From Pseudomonadota bacterium (GTDB lineage: Bacteria > Desulfobacterota > Desulfovibrionia > Desulfovibrionales > Desulfovibrionaceae), in assembly GCA_023460395.1 (NCBI GenBank), contig JAEWQB010000028.1, positions 124,001 through 188,000 of the forward strand: 64,000 nt of DNA. Reading direction: 5' to 3'. Position 1 is the first letter of the stretch. Each line of letters begins with the position of its first letter. The position numbers were made by a program, and so were the translations under genes. The notes below the pieces were generated by a model. That model made no database searches. It had not been told where the DNA came from and worked only from the letters and a program-made list of their open reading frames with translations. Below are positions 50,244-59,535 of the stretch, in pieces.

Positions 50244-51233
50244 ATGGATGATTTTCGCATCTCTTCCGGCTTCCGCCAAGGGGCGTTCACAGATTCCGGG
50301 CAGTCAGGAGCCCGCGCCGCAGCCTTTCGCCGGGCGCACCGCGTTGGACAAATCTTACACGGCACTATGCTGCGCTGGGCAGGTGGCGGCAAAGCGTGGG
50401 TGCAGGTGGGCGGGCAGGAACTGGTGGCAGAACTGCGCACCCGTCCCGATATGGGGGTTCCTCTGCGATTTCTGGTGGAGCAGCTTGTGCCCGACATCAT
50501 CCTTCGGGAATTGGACCCAGACGAAGGCGCTCCCTATGCGCCACGCTCTGTTCCCGAAATCGTGCGCGCCTACTACGCAGCCCGCGATGCCATGGACGCC
50601 CTGCTGCACGCGCGGCCTTATCTTTCCTTTCTGGTCCAGCCGTCTCCATCCCCAGATGGCGCGCCCCACGCGGAAGCAGCCTCTCCTTCTCCCGGAGTAC
50701 GCCTTACCCGTTTCTGCGCCCATGTGGGGGAAGATGCTGATCTGCTGACCGCTTTCCTCCGCGTGCAGCAAGAAAAAGCGGCGGTAAACCGTGTGCTTGC
50801 ACAGGGCAACGCGGGCATGCTGCTGTATCTGCCGTGGCTTCTCCCCCAAGCGTATGGCGTGGAGATGTTACTCCCCCGCCTTGCGTCCCCGCCTTTTTCC
50901 TCAGAGTCCGCCCCCCCGGATACCCCTGCTATGGCATTCACTATGGGTGCCCGTCTGCCCCATAGCGGGCACACACTCGCTCGCTGCCTTGCGGGAAGAG
51001 ACAGGATAGCCTACAGACTCTTCGTGGAACGGCCCAACACAGTACGTTCTCCGTCACCGTCCACAGTCTCCGCACCGGTGGCCGATATTTTGTCCGAAGC
51101 CGCCCCGCAGCCGGACATTTCCGCCATTTCTGTGGAGTGTCTTGGCATAGGCCCGCTGCCCCCCGGTATGTACGACGTGCTTACCAGCGCACTGCCGCCG
51201 CAGCGGCTCGGCGGTTTGCACCGGCGAGCGTAA
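50244..51233 (+). CDS. Hypothetical protein, possible hook-length-control-like factor
   Basis: 329 residues from ATG 50244 (weak AAGG upstream). About 30-90 holds VGQILHGTMLRWAGGGKAWVQVGGQELVAEL, a small beta-domain like those in FliK-type or flagellar assembly proteins; the remainder is Pro/Ala/Ser-rich with LPPGMYDVLTSALPPQ at the end. No catalytic motif is seen. It closes the flagellar run. The FliK relation is only a guess from context and composition. Confidence 0.55.
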   Translation: MDDFRISSGFRQGAFTDSGQSGARAAAFRRAHRVGQILHGTMLRWAGGGKAWVQVGGQELVAELRTRPDMGVPLRFLVEQLVPDIILRELDPDEGAPYAPRSVPEIVRAYYAARDAMDALLHARPYLSFLVQPSPSPDGAPHAEAASPSPGVRLTRFCAHVGEDADLLTAFLRVQQEKAAVNRVLAQGNAGMLLYLPWLLPQAYGVEMLLPRLASPPFSSESAPPDTPAMAFTMGARLPHSGHTLARCLAGRDRIAYRLFVERPNTVRSPSPSTVSAPVADILSEAAPQPDISAISVECLGIGPLPPGMYDVLTSALPPQRLGGLHRRA

Positions 51234-51288
51234 TGCTCGCCGCCGGGTTGCCCTCTCCCCGCTGACACCCTGTTACCCCACACCGCAT

Positions 51289-52374
51289 ATGAGTATTTCT
51301 TCCTCTTCCGGTTCCCCCACCCCGGAACCGCAACAGCCTCCGCACTCCCTTGCCGCGGCCTTCCCCGCCTTGCCCATAGCGCAGGAAAACCCATGGCTGG
51401 CACCGTTAGCCGGATATTCGGACCTACCCTTCAGGCTGCTGACACGGGAATTCGGCGCACAGGTGGTTTGCTCCGAAATGGTCAGCGCCAAGGGGCTATA
51501 TTACAAAAGCCCCGGCACGGAAGAGTTACTGGCTACCACGGCTGACGACGGCCCTATGGTCTTACAATTGTTCGGCAACGATGCGGATATCATGGCCCGC
51601 GCCATGGAGCCGTTATTAGAAACGGGCTATACGTGGTTTGATCTGAACATGGGCTGCTCTGTGCGTAAGGTCGTCAAAACCGGCTGCGGGGCCGCCATGT
51701 TGTGCGATATAGACAACGCCCTGCGCGTGGCCCGTACAATGGTGCGGTTGGCGGGCGAAGGCAGGGTGGGCTTTAAATTCCGTCTCGGATGGGATCAGGA
51801 TACCGAGGTTTACAGCGACCTCGCCCAACAATTACGCGATGCTGGCGCAGGTTGGGTGACACTGCATCCCCGTTATGCCCGCCAAGGATTTTCCGGTGAA
51901 GCCCGCTGGAGCGCGCTGGCTCATCTGGTCCAGTTATTGGATATTCCGGTCATCGCCAGTGGCGACCTGCTCCATGCGGAAGACGGCGTGCGCTGCATTC
52001 AGCAAACAAATGTGGCTGCCGTTATGTTCGCTCGTGGTGCGCTGAACAATCCGGCTATTTTTGAAGAATTCACCTCCCTCATGCGGGGCGAAGAATTCCT
52101 GCGCCCCGACCCGCGCAAAACCATGCGCGTGCTGCAACGCCACGTGGAGTTGGCCCGCCTGCACAGCACAGACAAACGCGCCCTGTTCCGCATGCGCTCT
52201 CTGGTACCCCGCTATATCAAGCTTTTCCCCGGTGCGCGCCACATGCGCAACCAGTTGACGGAATGCGTCAGTTGGGAAATGCTGGACACCCTGCTTGCGG
52301 AATGTTTCGCCCGGTGGGAACAGGAAGGAGGGAACGGAGAAGCGCAATACATCCACCCGCCACAGCGGGATTAA
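51289..52374 (+). CDS. tRNA-dihydrouridine synthase
   Basis: 361 residues. FMN/TIM-barrel Dus family: WLAPLAGYSDLPFRLL at the start of the barrel, LFGNDADIMARA, DLNMGCSVRKVVKTGCGAAML with the catalytic Cys, VTLHPRYARQGFSG and ASGDLLHAEDG. It reduces uridines in the tRNA D-loop. A Ser/Pro-rich 30-residue N-terminal extension precedes the barrel; a later start cannot be excluded. The ispH gene follows after 38 bp. Confidence 0.93.
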   Translation: MSISSSSGSPTPEPQQPPHSLAAAFPALPIAQENPWLAPLAGYSDLPFRLLTREFGAQVVCSEMVSAKGLYYKSPGTEELLATTADDGPMVLQLFGNDADIMARAMEPLLETGYTWFDLNMGCSVRKVVKTGCGAAMLCDIDNALRVARTMVRLAGEGRVGFKFRLGWDQDTEVYSDLAQQLRDAGAGWVTLHPRYARQGFSGEARWSALAHLVQLLDIPVIASGDLLHAEDGVRCIQQTNVAAVMFARGALNNPAIFEEFTSLMRGEEFLRPDPRKTMRVLQRHVELARLHSTDKRALFRMRSLVPRYIKLFPGARHMRNQLTECVSWEMLDTLLAECFARWEQEGGNGEAQYIHPPQRD

Positions 52375-52412
52375 CGCTTTTTCTTCCCCGTCTATATGCC
52401 AAAAGGACTCGC

Positions 52413-53258
52413 ATGAAGGTACGCAGAGCTACCACCGCCGGATTCTGCATGGGTGTTTCTTTAGCCCTTCGGAAACTCGACAGTGAACTGGAACGGGACG
52501 ACAGCGCCATTGTTACGTTAGGCCCTATCATTCACAATCCGCAGGTGCTGGAGCACTATGCCACGCGCGGTGTGCGTTGTGTGAAAGACGCGGAGGAAGC
52601 CCGTGCGGATGACCGGGTGATCATCCGCGCCCACGGAATTCCCCGCGATCTGGAAAACGCCCTGCGCCGGCACGCCAGCGACGTGGTAGACGCCACCTGC
52701 CCCAAAGTGAAACGCGCCCAGCTTGGCATAGCCCGAAAACGGCGCGACGGATACACCCTGCTTCTCTTCGGCGAAAAAGACCACCCGGAAGTACGCGGAC
52801 TCCTTAGCTATGCGGGGCCAAACGCGTTTGTCTTCGGTGAATTTAAGGAAATAGAAGAATACCCCTTCTCCCCCGGCGCCCGCTACTGCCTTGCCGCGCA
52901 GACTACTCAGGACCGTAACGAATTTGAACGCATTGAGCAGTGGCTGACAGAACGCCTAGGAGGCGCCTTACCCGTGTTGCGCACCATCTGCGATGCCACG
53001 CGGGAACGGCAGGAAGAAGCCATCCGCATTGCCCGTGAGGTAGATGCCATGGTCGTGGTGGGGGGCTTTACCAGCGGCAATACCCGGCGTCTTGCCGATG
53101 TGGCCCAAGCGCAAGGCTGCCCCACCGTGCATGTTGAAACGCCTAAGGATCTGGACCCCGCGTTGTTGGGTGACGCGCAGATTGTAGGACTCACAGCCGG
53201 AGCGTCTACTCCCAGACACATTATTGACGCGATGCAAAAAATGCTTGAAGAACTATAA
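52413..53258 (+). CDS. ispH: 4-Hydroxy-3-methylbut-2-enyl diphosphate reductase
   Basis: 281 residues, start MKVRRATTAGFCMGV at ATG 52413 (AAAAGGAC upstream). Three cysteines for the [4Fe-4S] cluster lie in AGFCMGV, DATCPKVKRAQ and TICDATRERQ; conserved His are in IIHNPQVLEHY and RAHG. The enzyme makes IPP and DMAPP in the last step of the methylerythritol-phosphate pathway. The cluster makes it oxygen-sensitive. Confidence 0.96.
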   Translation: MKVRRATTAGFCMGVSLALRKLDSELERDDSAIVTLGPIIHNPQVLEHYATRGVRCVKDAEEARADDRVIIRAHGIPRDLENALRRHASDVVDATCPKVKRAQLGIARKRRDGYTLLLFGEKDHPEVRGLLSYAGPNAFVFGEFKEIEEYPFSPGARYCLAAQTTQDRNEFERIEQWLTERLGGALPVLRTICDATRERQEEAIRIAREVDAMVVVGGFTSGNTRRLADVAQAQGCPTVHVETPKDLDPALLGDAQIVGLTAGASTPRHIIDAMQKMLEEL

Positions 53259-53348
53259 CACAAGGGAGATGGTGCGTTTCCCCTTTCCCAACAACACAAC
53301 GACACTGAGCCGTGCACGATAGATGGCACACCTCATCGCGGAGGCGCT

Positions 53349-54296
53349 ATGCAGACAAACATCCTGTTGGAATCAGGGACAAACGAGCTTGAAATCGTCG
53401 AATTTTTTCTTGATGAAATCGAGGCGGGGGGCCAGACATACCGGGGCTACTACGGGGTAAACGTAGCCAAGGTACTTGAAATAATCCGTATGCCCTCTGT
53501 TACAGAATTACCGGAAGGTAAACATTCTTGCGTGCTGGGCGCATTTAACTTGCGCAATCATATTATTCCGCTGGTAGATCTTTCCCGCTGGTTAAATAAA
53601 ACACGCGCGGAAACAGAAGCGCCTAAAGTTATTGTTACAGAATTCAATAATGTTTGCACCGCGTTTCAAGTCTCCGGCGTAAACCGCATCCACCGTATCA
53701 GTTGGGAAGAGGTAGAACCTCCGAACCGCTATGTGGCGTCTCTGAGTAACCACTCCATCACCGGGGTGATTAAAATTGACGGGCGCATCATATTCCTGCT
53801 CGATCTGGAAAAAATCGTCGCCGACCTTAATCCCGCATTGGGGCTGCGGCTGGACGAAGCCATAGACTGGGCCGCCAATGTTCGCTATCGCGCCATGATC
53901 GCGGACGATTCCGGCCTTATTCGCGAAATGCTGCGCGATCTGCTGGAAAAGGCCAACTTTGAAGTGGAAGCCTTAACCAACGGACGCGAGGCATGGGAAC
54001 GTCTGGAAGAACTGAAGGGCAAGGCGGAAACGGAAAAGAAATCCATCACCGACTACGTGCAGGTTATGGTTTCGGACATAGAAATGCCCAGCATGGACGG
54101 GCATAACCTGTGCAAACGCATTAAAGATGACCCTTTACTGCGGGATCTGCCGGTTATCCTTTTTTCTTCGCTCATTACGGACAAATTACGCCATAAAGGC
54201 GATGCCGTGGGCGCGGACGATCAAGTTTCCAAGCCGGAGGTCACGCATCTCGCCCAGCGTGCGCTGGCCCTTATTGAAGGCTCCCGCAGCGCCTGA
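53349..54296 (+). CDS. cheV: CheV: CheW-receiver coupling protein
   Basis: 315 residues: CheW domain (about 10-165, with GVNVAKVLEIIRMP and NLRNHIIPLVDLSRWL) joined to a receiver (about 175-310, DD in MIADDSGLI, phospho-acceptor Asp in VSDIEMPSMDGH, FSSLITDK, VSKPEV). It links chemoreceptors to CheA and adapts the signal by phosphorylation. GGAGGCG precedes ATG 53349. Confidence 0.95.
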   Translation: MQTNILLESGTNELEIVEFFLDEIEAGGQTYRGYYGVNVAKVLEIIRMPSVTELPEGKHSCVLGAFNLRNHIIPLVDLSRWLNKTRAETEAPKVIVTEFNNVCTAFQVSGVNRIHRISWEEVEPPNRYVASLSNHSITGVIKIDGRIIFLLDLEKIVADLNPALGLRLDEAIDWAANVRYRAMIADDSGLIREMLRDLLEKANFEVEALTNGREAWERLEELKGKAETEKKSITDYVQVMVSDIEMPSMDGHNLCKRIKDDPLLRDLPVILFSSLITDKLRHKGDAVGADDQVSKPEVTHLAQRALALIEGSRSA

Positions 54297-54316
54297 CGGG
54301 CTTTTTTCTTCGTCAC

Positions 54317-54345
54317 AAAACGCCGGGCATGCCCGGCGTTTTTAT
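54317..54345. terminator. Bidirectional terminator between cheV and bioB
   Basis: AAAACGCCGGGC and GCCCGGCGTTTT form a stem with A-rich and T-rich flanks on both strands (AAAA...TTTTTATTT), so it can end both cheV and minus-strand bioB transcripts. Confidence 0.9.
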
Positions 54346-54433
54346 TTATGTCCGCAGTCCCGTTCCCGACAGGAGCATCTCGCTCTGGAACCTTTGGGCA
54401 GGCGACTCACTCCAACGGCATACCCCGCTCCAC

Positions 54434-55495
54434 TTACCCCCACACCCCGCGCAAATCGTCCAGCATACGCATGTCCCGCTCCAGCGCATTCCCTTTGGCG
54501 GTAAGGTAATCGCCCACCATTATCGCATTAGCACCCGCCAGCACGGCGAGGCGGTCCCATTCACCCAATGTGCCCCCCCGCCCGCCACACAGCACGATAT
54601 CCCGGCTTGGATGCATAAGGCGGAGCAGGGCCACCAGCCCCAAGGCCTCCGGCACGGCAAGCCCCGGCGCGTTTTCCAGCGGTGTTCCCGGAATGGGCAT
54701 GAGAAAATTTACCGGGATGGAATCCACTTCCAGTTCTTGCAGCGTTGCGGAAAGTTCCAGCCGCTCTTTCCACCCTTCCCCCAGCCCAAACAGCCCCCCG
54801 GAGCACACGCGCAGTCCGGCAGCTTTGGCACATCGCACCGTTTTTACCCGGATATCATAGTCATGCGTGGTGCAAATGCGCGGATAAAAACTACGGGCTG
54901 TTTCCAAGTTGTGGTGGTAGCTGGTTATACCCGCTTCACACAGCATCTCGGCCTGCCCTTCCCGCAGCACGCCCAGCGACGCACATACGCCTATGCCCAC
55001 CTGCTCGCGAATGTGCCGGGCCGCACGGCAAATATTCTCAAAATCACGCGCGGATGGTCCCACTCCGCTGGTGACAATCCCCATACGGGTCACGCCCGCA
55101 TCAGCAAGGCGCATGGCCCGCTCCAGCAACACCTGCTCACCCACCAGAGGATATTCCGGCGCGGTAGTCGCGTGATATCGCGACTGTGCGCAAAACGCGC
55201 AGTCTTCGCCGCAGCGTCCCGACTTTGCATTGATAATGCCGCAGGTAACACGCCGGGGGTATCCTTCTCTGGAAGACGCCATGGCAGCGGCACTCACCAC
55301 CATGCGTACCCCTTTTCCTCCCGGCGCATCCCCTGTCTCTTGCGCCCCCTGTGATTCAGCGCTGGCAGAGAGCAACGGCAGAAGCGTTTCCGCCTGCGTG
55401 GGGGTAAGCGGTTGCGCGGCTAGCGCTGCGTTCAGCAATAACGCGGTAACGTCCGGGTCGGGTGTCGCACCTCTATGTGGAGGTATTGTGGTCAT
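54434..55495 (-). CDS. bioB: Biotin synthase
   Basis: 353 residues from ATG 55495 (AAGGAGAAC upstream). Radical-SAM Cys triad CGEDCAFCAQS follows TCGIINAKSGR; further BioB signatures are YHHNLETARSFYP, VCSGGLFGLGE and NFLMPIPGTPLE. It inserts sulfur into dethiobiotin. The first about 70 residues are Ala/Gly/Ser-rich and longer than usual. No other bio genes or a clear BirA operator are in view. Confidence 0.95.
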   Translation of the reverse strand: MTTIPPHRGATPDPDVTALLLNAALAAQPLTPTQAETLLPLLSASAESQGAQETGDAPGGKGVRMVVSAAAMASSREGYPRRVTCGIINAKSGRCGEDCAFCAQSRYHATTAPEYPLVGEQVLLERAMRLADAGVTRMGIVTSGVGPSARDFENICRAARHIREQVGIGVCASLGVLREGQAEMLCEAGITSYHHNLETARSFYPRICTTHDYDIRVKTVRCAKAAGLRVCSGGLFGLGEGWKERLELSATLQELEVDSIPVNFLMPIPGTPLENAPGLAVPEALGLVALLRLMHPSRDIVLCGGRGGTLGEWDRLAVLAGANAIMVGDYLTAKGNALERDMRMLDDLRGVWG

Positions 55496-55724
55496 GCGTT
55501 CTCCTTGGTCTGCCGCCCAGTGGTAGAGAACCCAGCCCGGCTTGTAAAGCCCGTGGGCCACAGAACGGAATCCAATGGCAGACGCCGGACGCTGCTGCCC
55601 CGTAGTCCGCCCTCCTTCGCCCGTGCGGACGCGCGGACAAACCCCACACAACGCGGCAAGGTATTGCCTCGCTAGCGGACGGACTCTAGAGATAGGGAGA
55701 AAAGCGGGAGACGCACGCCGGCAG

Positions 55725-56342
55725 CTATGCCGGGTTGTCCATAAGATCGGCAAGGCTGATGGAAGCCATTTCCTGTTCCAGCACATGGGAAAGCCGCTGC
55801 CAGACCGGTCGTGTGGGACAATGTGCTTTGCGCGGACACTCATCTGCCACCACATCGTCGCAGCAGCGGGTCAATGCGGTATCGCCTTCAATTGCGCGAA
55901 TGACATCCGCCAAAGAAATTGTTTTGGGAGATCGGGCCAAGGTGTGCCCGCCCGCAATGCCGCGTGCGCTCACCACCAGCCCGGCCTGCTTAAGCGGACG
56001 AATGATCTGTTCAATGAACTGGACAGAAACGCCCGTGTGGGCGGACAGCAGATTGGTGTTCATCCTTTCCCGTTCCCGCGCGGCGCTACACGTCCGCCCG
56101 CCCGCATCGGGAGCATCTTCCCGTGCCACCGACGCGCAGAAAGAGCTGTCTGACGCGCTGCCAATATCCGCCCCTGCCGCAGCCCCGGTGCTCCCTGCGG
56201 GAATAGCGGAATCAAGAGTGCGGGCGAAAGCAGCGGAATCAGCAAGACCGGAAGAATCGGCGGAATCAACAGAATCGGCGCCCCCCATCGCTAGAGCGAG
56301 CAAAATGCGTGTGGCGTATCGTGAGCGCGCGGAGAGTTTCAT
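55725..56342 (-). CDS. Rrf2-family regulator with a large internal insertion
   Basis: 205 residues against the usual 130-160. Residues 1-20 (MKLSARSRYATRILLALAMG) are the first Rrf2 helix, and the winged helix resumes at about 88 with RERMNTNLLSAHTGVSVQFIEQII and GIAGGHTLARSP. Between lie about 65 residues rich in Ala, Ser, Gly and Asp. Cysteines CCDD (about 160) and ECPRKAHC could hold an Fe-S cluster as in IscR/RsrR. It probably senses redox or iron state. CATAC-N7-GTATG lies upstream at 56435. No cysteine-desulfurase genes follow. Confidence 0.88.
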   Translation of the reverse strand: MKLSARSRYATRILLALAMGGADSVDSADSSGLADSAAFARTLDSAIPAGSTGAAAGADIGSASDSSFCASVAREDAPDAGGRTCSAARERERMNTNLLSAHTGVSVQFIEQIIRPLKQAGLVVSARGIAGGHTLARSPKTISLADVIRAIEGDTALTRCCDDVVADECPRKAHCPTRPVWQRLSHVLEQEMASISLADLMDNPA

Positions 56343-56434
56343 GCGAGCCTAGCCTCTACGGTCATGAGTGGAAATAGCTGCCAGAGTGACATCTGGTACG
56401 GCATGGTAGCGGTGCCATTGGCAGGCGTCAATAC

Positions 56435-56451
56435 CATACTTTACAAGTATG
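56435..56451. promoter_or_regulatory. Candidate Rrf2 operator dyad
   Basis: CATAC and GTATG arms are separated by seven bases, about 95 bp upstream of the Rrf2 start codon. Autoregulation is typical for the family. Confidence 0.4.
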
Positions 56452-56648
56452 ATTTGTGCTCTCAACTCCCCCTTTCGCAGATGAAGACACCACAGGTAGG
56501 CACTGCTGCCGGTAAGATGCCTAGCCCCGCGCGGCGTTCAGCCCCCCAAAGGAGCCTTTCCTCAAACGCCGGAGGGATAACCGGGCGGAATCATCCGCAT
56601 ACCCGGAAAAGTAGCCCCAATAGCCATGCGGACGGACCAAACAAAGGT

Positions 56649-56683
56649 AAAAAAGCGGCTCCGGGATGCACCGGAGCCGCTTT
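56649..56683 (-). terminator. Terminator of the lipoprotein gene
   Basis: AAAGCGGCTCCGG and CCGGAGCCGCTTT pair over 13 bp with a five-base loop; on the minus strand a run of T follows. Confidence 0.9.
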
Positions 56684-56730
56684 CGTGTCTTCACCACGGC
56701 GGCTATGGGAAAGCCGCTTCGCCGCGTTAC

Positions 56731-57363
56731 TTAATCAACGAAGTACGCGCTTTTTTTTGCTTCTGTCGCAAGTTCCTGATCGTACATCCGGTCAAAGGAC
56801 GGCACGGGGGACAGTTCGGCAAACGCAGTGGCATCCGCCGCCGGTTCCAGCGTGATCATCCGCACGAGAATGAAGTCCGATGCCAATTTATCCAAAACAC
56901 GCACAGACATATGTGCGGGAACCGTCACATTATTTTCGCGCAGGAAGCTCAGATAGCTTGCGAATTCACTATTTGCCTGCGCGGTATCCAGACCGTACTC
57001 GCGGGTACGCCACTCGCTACCCCAAGCCTCGGTCTTGCTTCCGCCTAAATACCGAAATTGCGCCACGCGGTTGGTCTTTACCAGCCTCTGAGCCAGAAGA
57101 ACGGAATCTCCCTTAACAAATACGTCGGACGAAATAACATCCGTCGGAGAAACCGTTATGACATCTGTTTCCCCAGTCACAAGAACCTTCGTGGTGCCCA
57201 GATAGGAATACCCGTCGGGAACCGGTACCGTGGTGGGAACGAACAGGGTAACCGTTCTAGTCTCCGGGTTCCATCCCGTCACGGAACGCCCCGAACAACC
57301 TACCGTAGCCAGCAACAACGCCAGCGCGACAACGGAGACAAACCGCATGCTTTTCACGTTCAT
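56731..57363 (-). CDS. Putative lipoprotein of unknown function
   Basis: 210 residues. Signal peptide with lipobox LATVGC (Cys23), then a mainly beta mature part (VTLFVPTTVPVPDGYSYLG, VLVTGETDVITVS) and a helical end. The Cys should be lipidated and anchored, probably to the outer membrane. No family is recognised. It has its own terminator and faces away from the purine operon. Confidence 0.75.
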   Translation of the reverse strand: MNVKSMRFVSVVALALLLATVGCSGRSVTGWNPETRTVTLFVPTTVPVPDGYSYLGTTKVLVTGETDVITVSPTDVISSDVFVKGDSVLLAQRLVKTNRVAQFRYLGGSKTEAWGSEWRTREYGLDTAQANSEFASYLSFLRENNVTVPAHMSVRVLDKLASDFILVRMITLEPAADATAFAELSPVPSFDRMYDQELATEAKKSAYFVD

Positions 57364-57687
57364 TCTTATTACCTCCGAATACTCTCTTCAGTGTGCGAGC
57401 CTTAGCCTCTTCTGTAAAGAGTAAGATACAACAATGGCGTATCCCGTCCATGAAATACCGCGAATTCACAGGGCAGACGGAAAAATTATCATGTCCCCCG
57501 GCAGAGTGTTTGACAACCGACGCGAGCGGTGATTGAAATACTTTTTTCAACCCGGAAGAAACGTCGCCCGCTAACGCGTCCCTCTGAGGTTACGAATCAT
57601 GGGCGTGCCCGGCACCGTTGGCCGCTGGCCCGCACACTGCGTCCTGCTGGCGTTTATCCTTGCCGCGTCATTTTGAGGAGAACCACA
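57364..57687. other. Leader of the purine-uptake operon
   Basis: 324 bp without a gene. A TTGACA box lies at 57510-57515 with TTGAAA 17 bp further (57533-57538), a plausible but weak sigma-70 promoter. I looked for the purine riboswitch core and did not find it. GAGGAG precedes the ATG at 57688. Confidence 0.5.
57510..57538 (+). promoter_or_regulatory. Possible sigma-70 promoter of the purine operon
   Basis: TTGACA, a 17-bp spacer, then TTGAAA. The -35 is perfect and the -10 is poor. Confidence 0.4.
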
Positions 57688-58782
57688 ATGAAACGTATTT
57701 TTTCCACTTTGTTTGTCTTCGCCCTTCTGCTGTGCGCGGCCCTGCCCGCCATGGCGCAACAGGGTAAACTCCGGGTGGCTGTGGCCATGCTGGGTACTGT
57801 GGATGACAGGGGCTGGAACACCGCCCATAACAATGCCATCGCGTATCTGAAGGAAAAACTCGGCGACAAGATTGAAATTTCCATTACGGAAAACGTAGGC
57901 CCGCAAGATGCGGAACGTGTACTGCGCAACTATGCGCAACAGGGATACGATCTTATCATCGGCAACTCGTTCCCCCACATGGACGCCATAGAGCGCGTGG
58001 CTGCTGAATTCCCAAACATTAAGTTCGAGCACTGCTCCGGCTACAAACTGGGACCGAATCTCAGCAACTTTTTCGTCCGCGTGTATCAGGCGGAGTACCT
58101 TGCCGGTTACATGGCCGGGCTTATGGGATACTCCAACGTAGGCACGGTAGCCACACACGCCATTCCCGAACCCATCCGCGGCATCAACGCGTTCACCATG
58201 GGCCTGAAGCGTGGTTTGACCGAGGCGGGCGTGTCATTTGATCCCAAAAAGGTCAATACGGTGGTGTGGATGAACTCGTGGGCCGACCCCATTAAAGAAA
58301 CCACCCTTGCCGAAACGCTGGCAGACCGCGGGCACGACCTCATCCGCCAGATGGCTGACACCCCTGAAAGCTCGCTTGCCGCGTGCGCACAAGACGTTCC
58401 CGCCATTGGCTACGGCACGGACGCCGCCGCATCTGGTGCCGATTGCGCCCTCACGTCCACAACCGTCAACTGGGGACCATACTACGTGAAGTCCGTTTCC
58501 TCCGTGCTGGACGGCACTTGGAAATCACAGGCATACTGGGAAGGCTTCAGCGAGGACGGCGTGCGCCTTGCTCCGTTCAACGACAAGGTTCCCGCCGATG
58601 TCCGCGCCAAGGTGGAAGCCCTGCGCGCCAAGCTTGCCAAAGGTGAAGACCACATCTTTGCCGGCCCCATAGCAGACCAGTCCGGCAAGGTAGTCATTCC
58701 CGCAGGCACACAGGCAACCGATGCGGACCTGTTGGGCATGCAGTTCCTCGTGGAAGGTGTCAGCGGCACACTGCCGCAATAG
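57688..58782 (+). CDS. BMP-family periplasmic binding protein for purine nucleosides
   Basis: 364 residues from ATG 57688 (GAGGAGAACC upstream). Signal peptide ending ALPAMA|QQ. The mature part is a BMP/PnrA fold: LRVAVAMLGTVDDRGWNTAHN, LIIGNSFPHMDAIERVAAEFPNIKFEH (split), GYMAGLMGYSNVG, and IGYGTDAAAS. Members bind nucleosides or related purines for ABC uptake. It heads an operon with a phosphoribosyltransferase, an ABC ATPase, two permeases and adenine deaminase, which supports a purine ligand. Confidence 0.9.
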   Translation: MKRIFSTLFVFALLLCAALPAMAQQGKLRVAVAMLGTVDDRGWNTAHNNAIAYLKEKLGDKIEISITENVGPQDAERVLRNYAQQGYDLIIGNSFPHMDAIERVAAEFPNIKFEHCSGYKLGPNLSNFFVRVYQAEYLAGYMAGLMGYSNVGTVATHAIPEPIRGINAFTMGLKRGLTEAGVSFDPKKVNTVVWMNSWADPIKETTLAETLADRGHDLIRQMADTPESSLAACAQDVPAIGYGTDAAASGADCALTSTTVNWGPYYVKSVSSVLDGTWKSQAYWEGFSEDGVRLAPFNDKVPADVRAKVEALRAKLAKGEDHIFAGPIADQSGKVVIPAGTQATDADLLGMQFLVEGVSGTLPQ

Positions 58783-58812
58783 GTTTTCCCCCATCCTCTA
58801 TCCGTGTATACT

Positions 58813-58850
58813 CTCCGGGCCGCTTGTACGGCCCGGAGGGTTTTCTTTTC
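58813..58850 (+). terminator. Intra-operon terminator/attenuator
   Basis: CTCCGGGCCG and CGGCCCGGAG form a 10-bp stem with a six-base loop, then GGTTTTCTTTT. It lies between the binding-protein gene and the rest, so partial termination would give more binding protein than transporter. Confidence 0.8.
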
Positions 58851-58886
58851 CCTCTTCCCGCAACCGTTTTGCTTTTCGGAGACTAC

Positions 58887-59534
58887 ATGGACGTATTGCA
58901 AGGCCTTGATTCTGGGGATAAATTCCGCTGGGAAGTGGAAGGACTGCCCTATGCAGTGGAACTGCCACTGGTACGCGTGCCCGCCGATGGCAAAATACTA
59001 CGCATCGCCTCTCTTAACCTTGTGGGGCAAGTTCGTCTGAACCGCGATCTGGGAGTGCTGCTGGCCCGCAAAGTACGCAAGGCCGTTGGCGACCCCTCTG
59101 ATGTAGTTCTGCTCACCGTGGTGGAGAAAGGGTTGCAACTGGCACAGGTGGTTGCGGAAGAACTGGGCATGCAATCCATGGCGGTGGCCTACAACCGCGT
59201 AAAACCGCACATGGAGGCAGACCGCCGCCCCGTATTGCAGGTGGGGGCTTCCTCCATCACCAGCGGTGGCAAATTCTTGGCCCTGTACGAACGCGACATG
59301 AACCTGCTTGCCACAGGCAAGCGATTCATCCTGCTCGACGACGTGGTTTCCACCGGCGGCACCATTTTCAGTCTGGCAGACCTGCTGGAAGAGGTTATGC
59401 GCCTCAAGGAGCTTCCGCCCCCCACCATTGAAGCCATTTTCTGCGCCGCAGTAGAAGGGACAACCTCTCCCCTGCTCCCCGCTCCGGTCTACGCGGCGGG
59501 CGTGTTACCCGCCCCCGTTTCGGAGACGCTCTGA
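58887..59534 (+). CDS. Adenine/purine phosphoribosyltransferase-family protein
   Basis: 215 residues from ATG 58887 (CGGAG upstream; a longer frame from 58824 lacks support). The PRPP-binding motif is FILLDDVVSTGGT; an extended N-terminal domain precedes it. Its closest setting is salvage of bases taken up by the neighbouring transporter. Whether it uses adenine, xanthine or guanine cannot be read from the motifs. It follows the attenuator and overlaps nothing. Confidence 0.85.
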   Translation: MDVLQGLDSGDKFRWEVEGLPYAVELPLVRVPADGKILRIASLNLVGQVRLNRDLGVLLARKVRKAVGDPSDVVLLTVVEKGLQLAQVVAEELGMQSMAVAYNRVKPHMEADRRPVLQVGASSITSGGKFLALYERDMNLLATGKRFILLDDVVSTGGTIFSLADLLEEVMRLKELPPPTIEAIFCAAVEGTTSPLLPAPVYAAGVLPAPVSETL

Positions 59535-59535
59535 C

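Larger units (their letters stand above)
56343..56730. other. Intergenic region upstream of the Rrf2 gene
   Basis: 388 bp. It carries the dyad CATAC-TTTACAA-GTATG (56435-56451), a candidate operator for the Rrf2 regulator, and the terminator of the lipoprotein gene (56649-56683). I see no gene. Confidence 0.6.

Noticed and set aside
53325..53340. Sigma-54 promoter before cheV
   Set aside because: TGGCACACCTCATCGC has GG and GC eleven rather than ten bases apart and lies too close to the start codon.
55500..55560. BirA-type operator before bioB
   Set aside because: Only a weak half-site resembling TTGTAAA is present; no matching inverted half at the required spacing.
57364..57687. Purine riboswitch ahead of the purine operon
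   Set aside because: The conserved core (TATA...ATGG...CTACC-type junction segments) could not be found in the leader.
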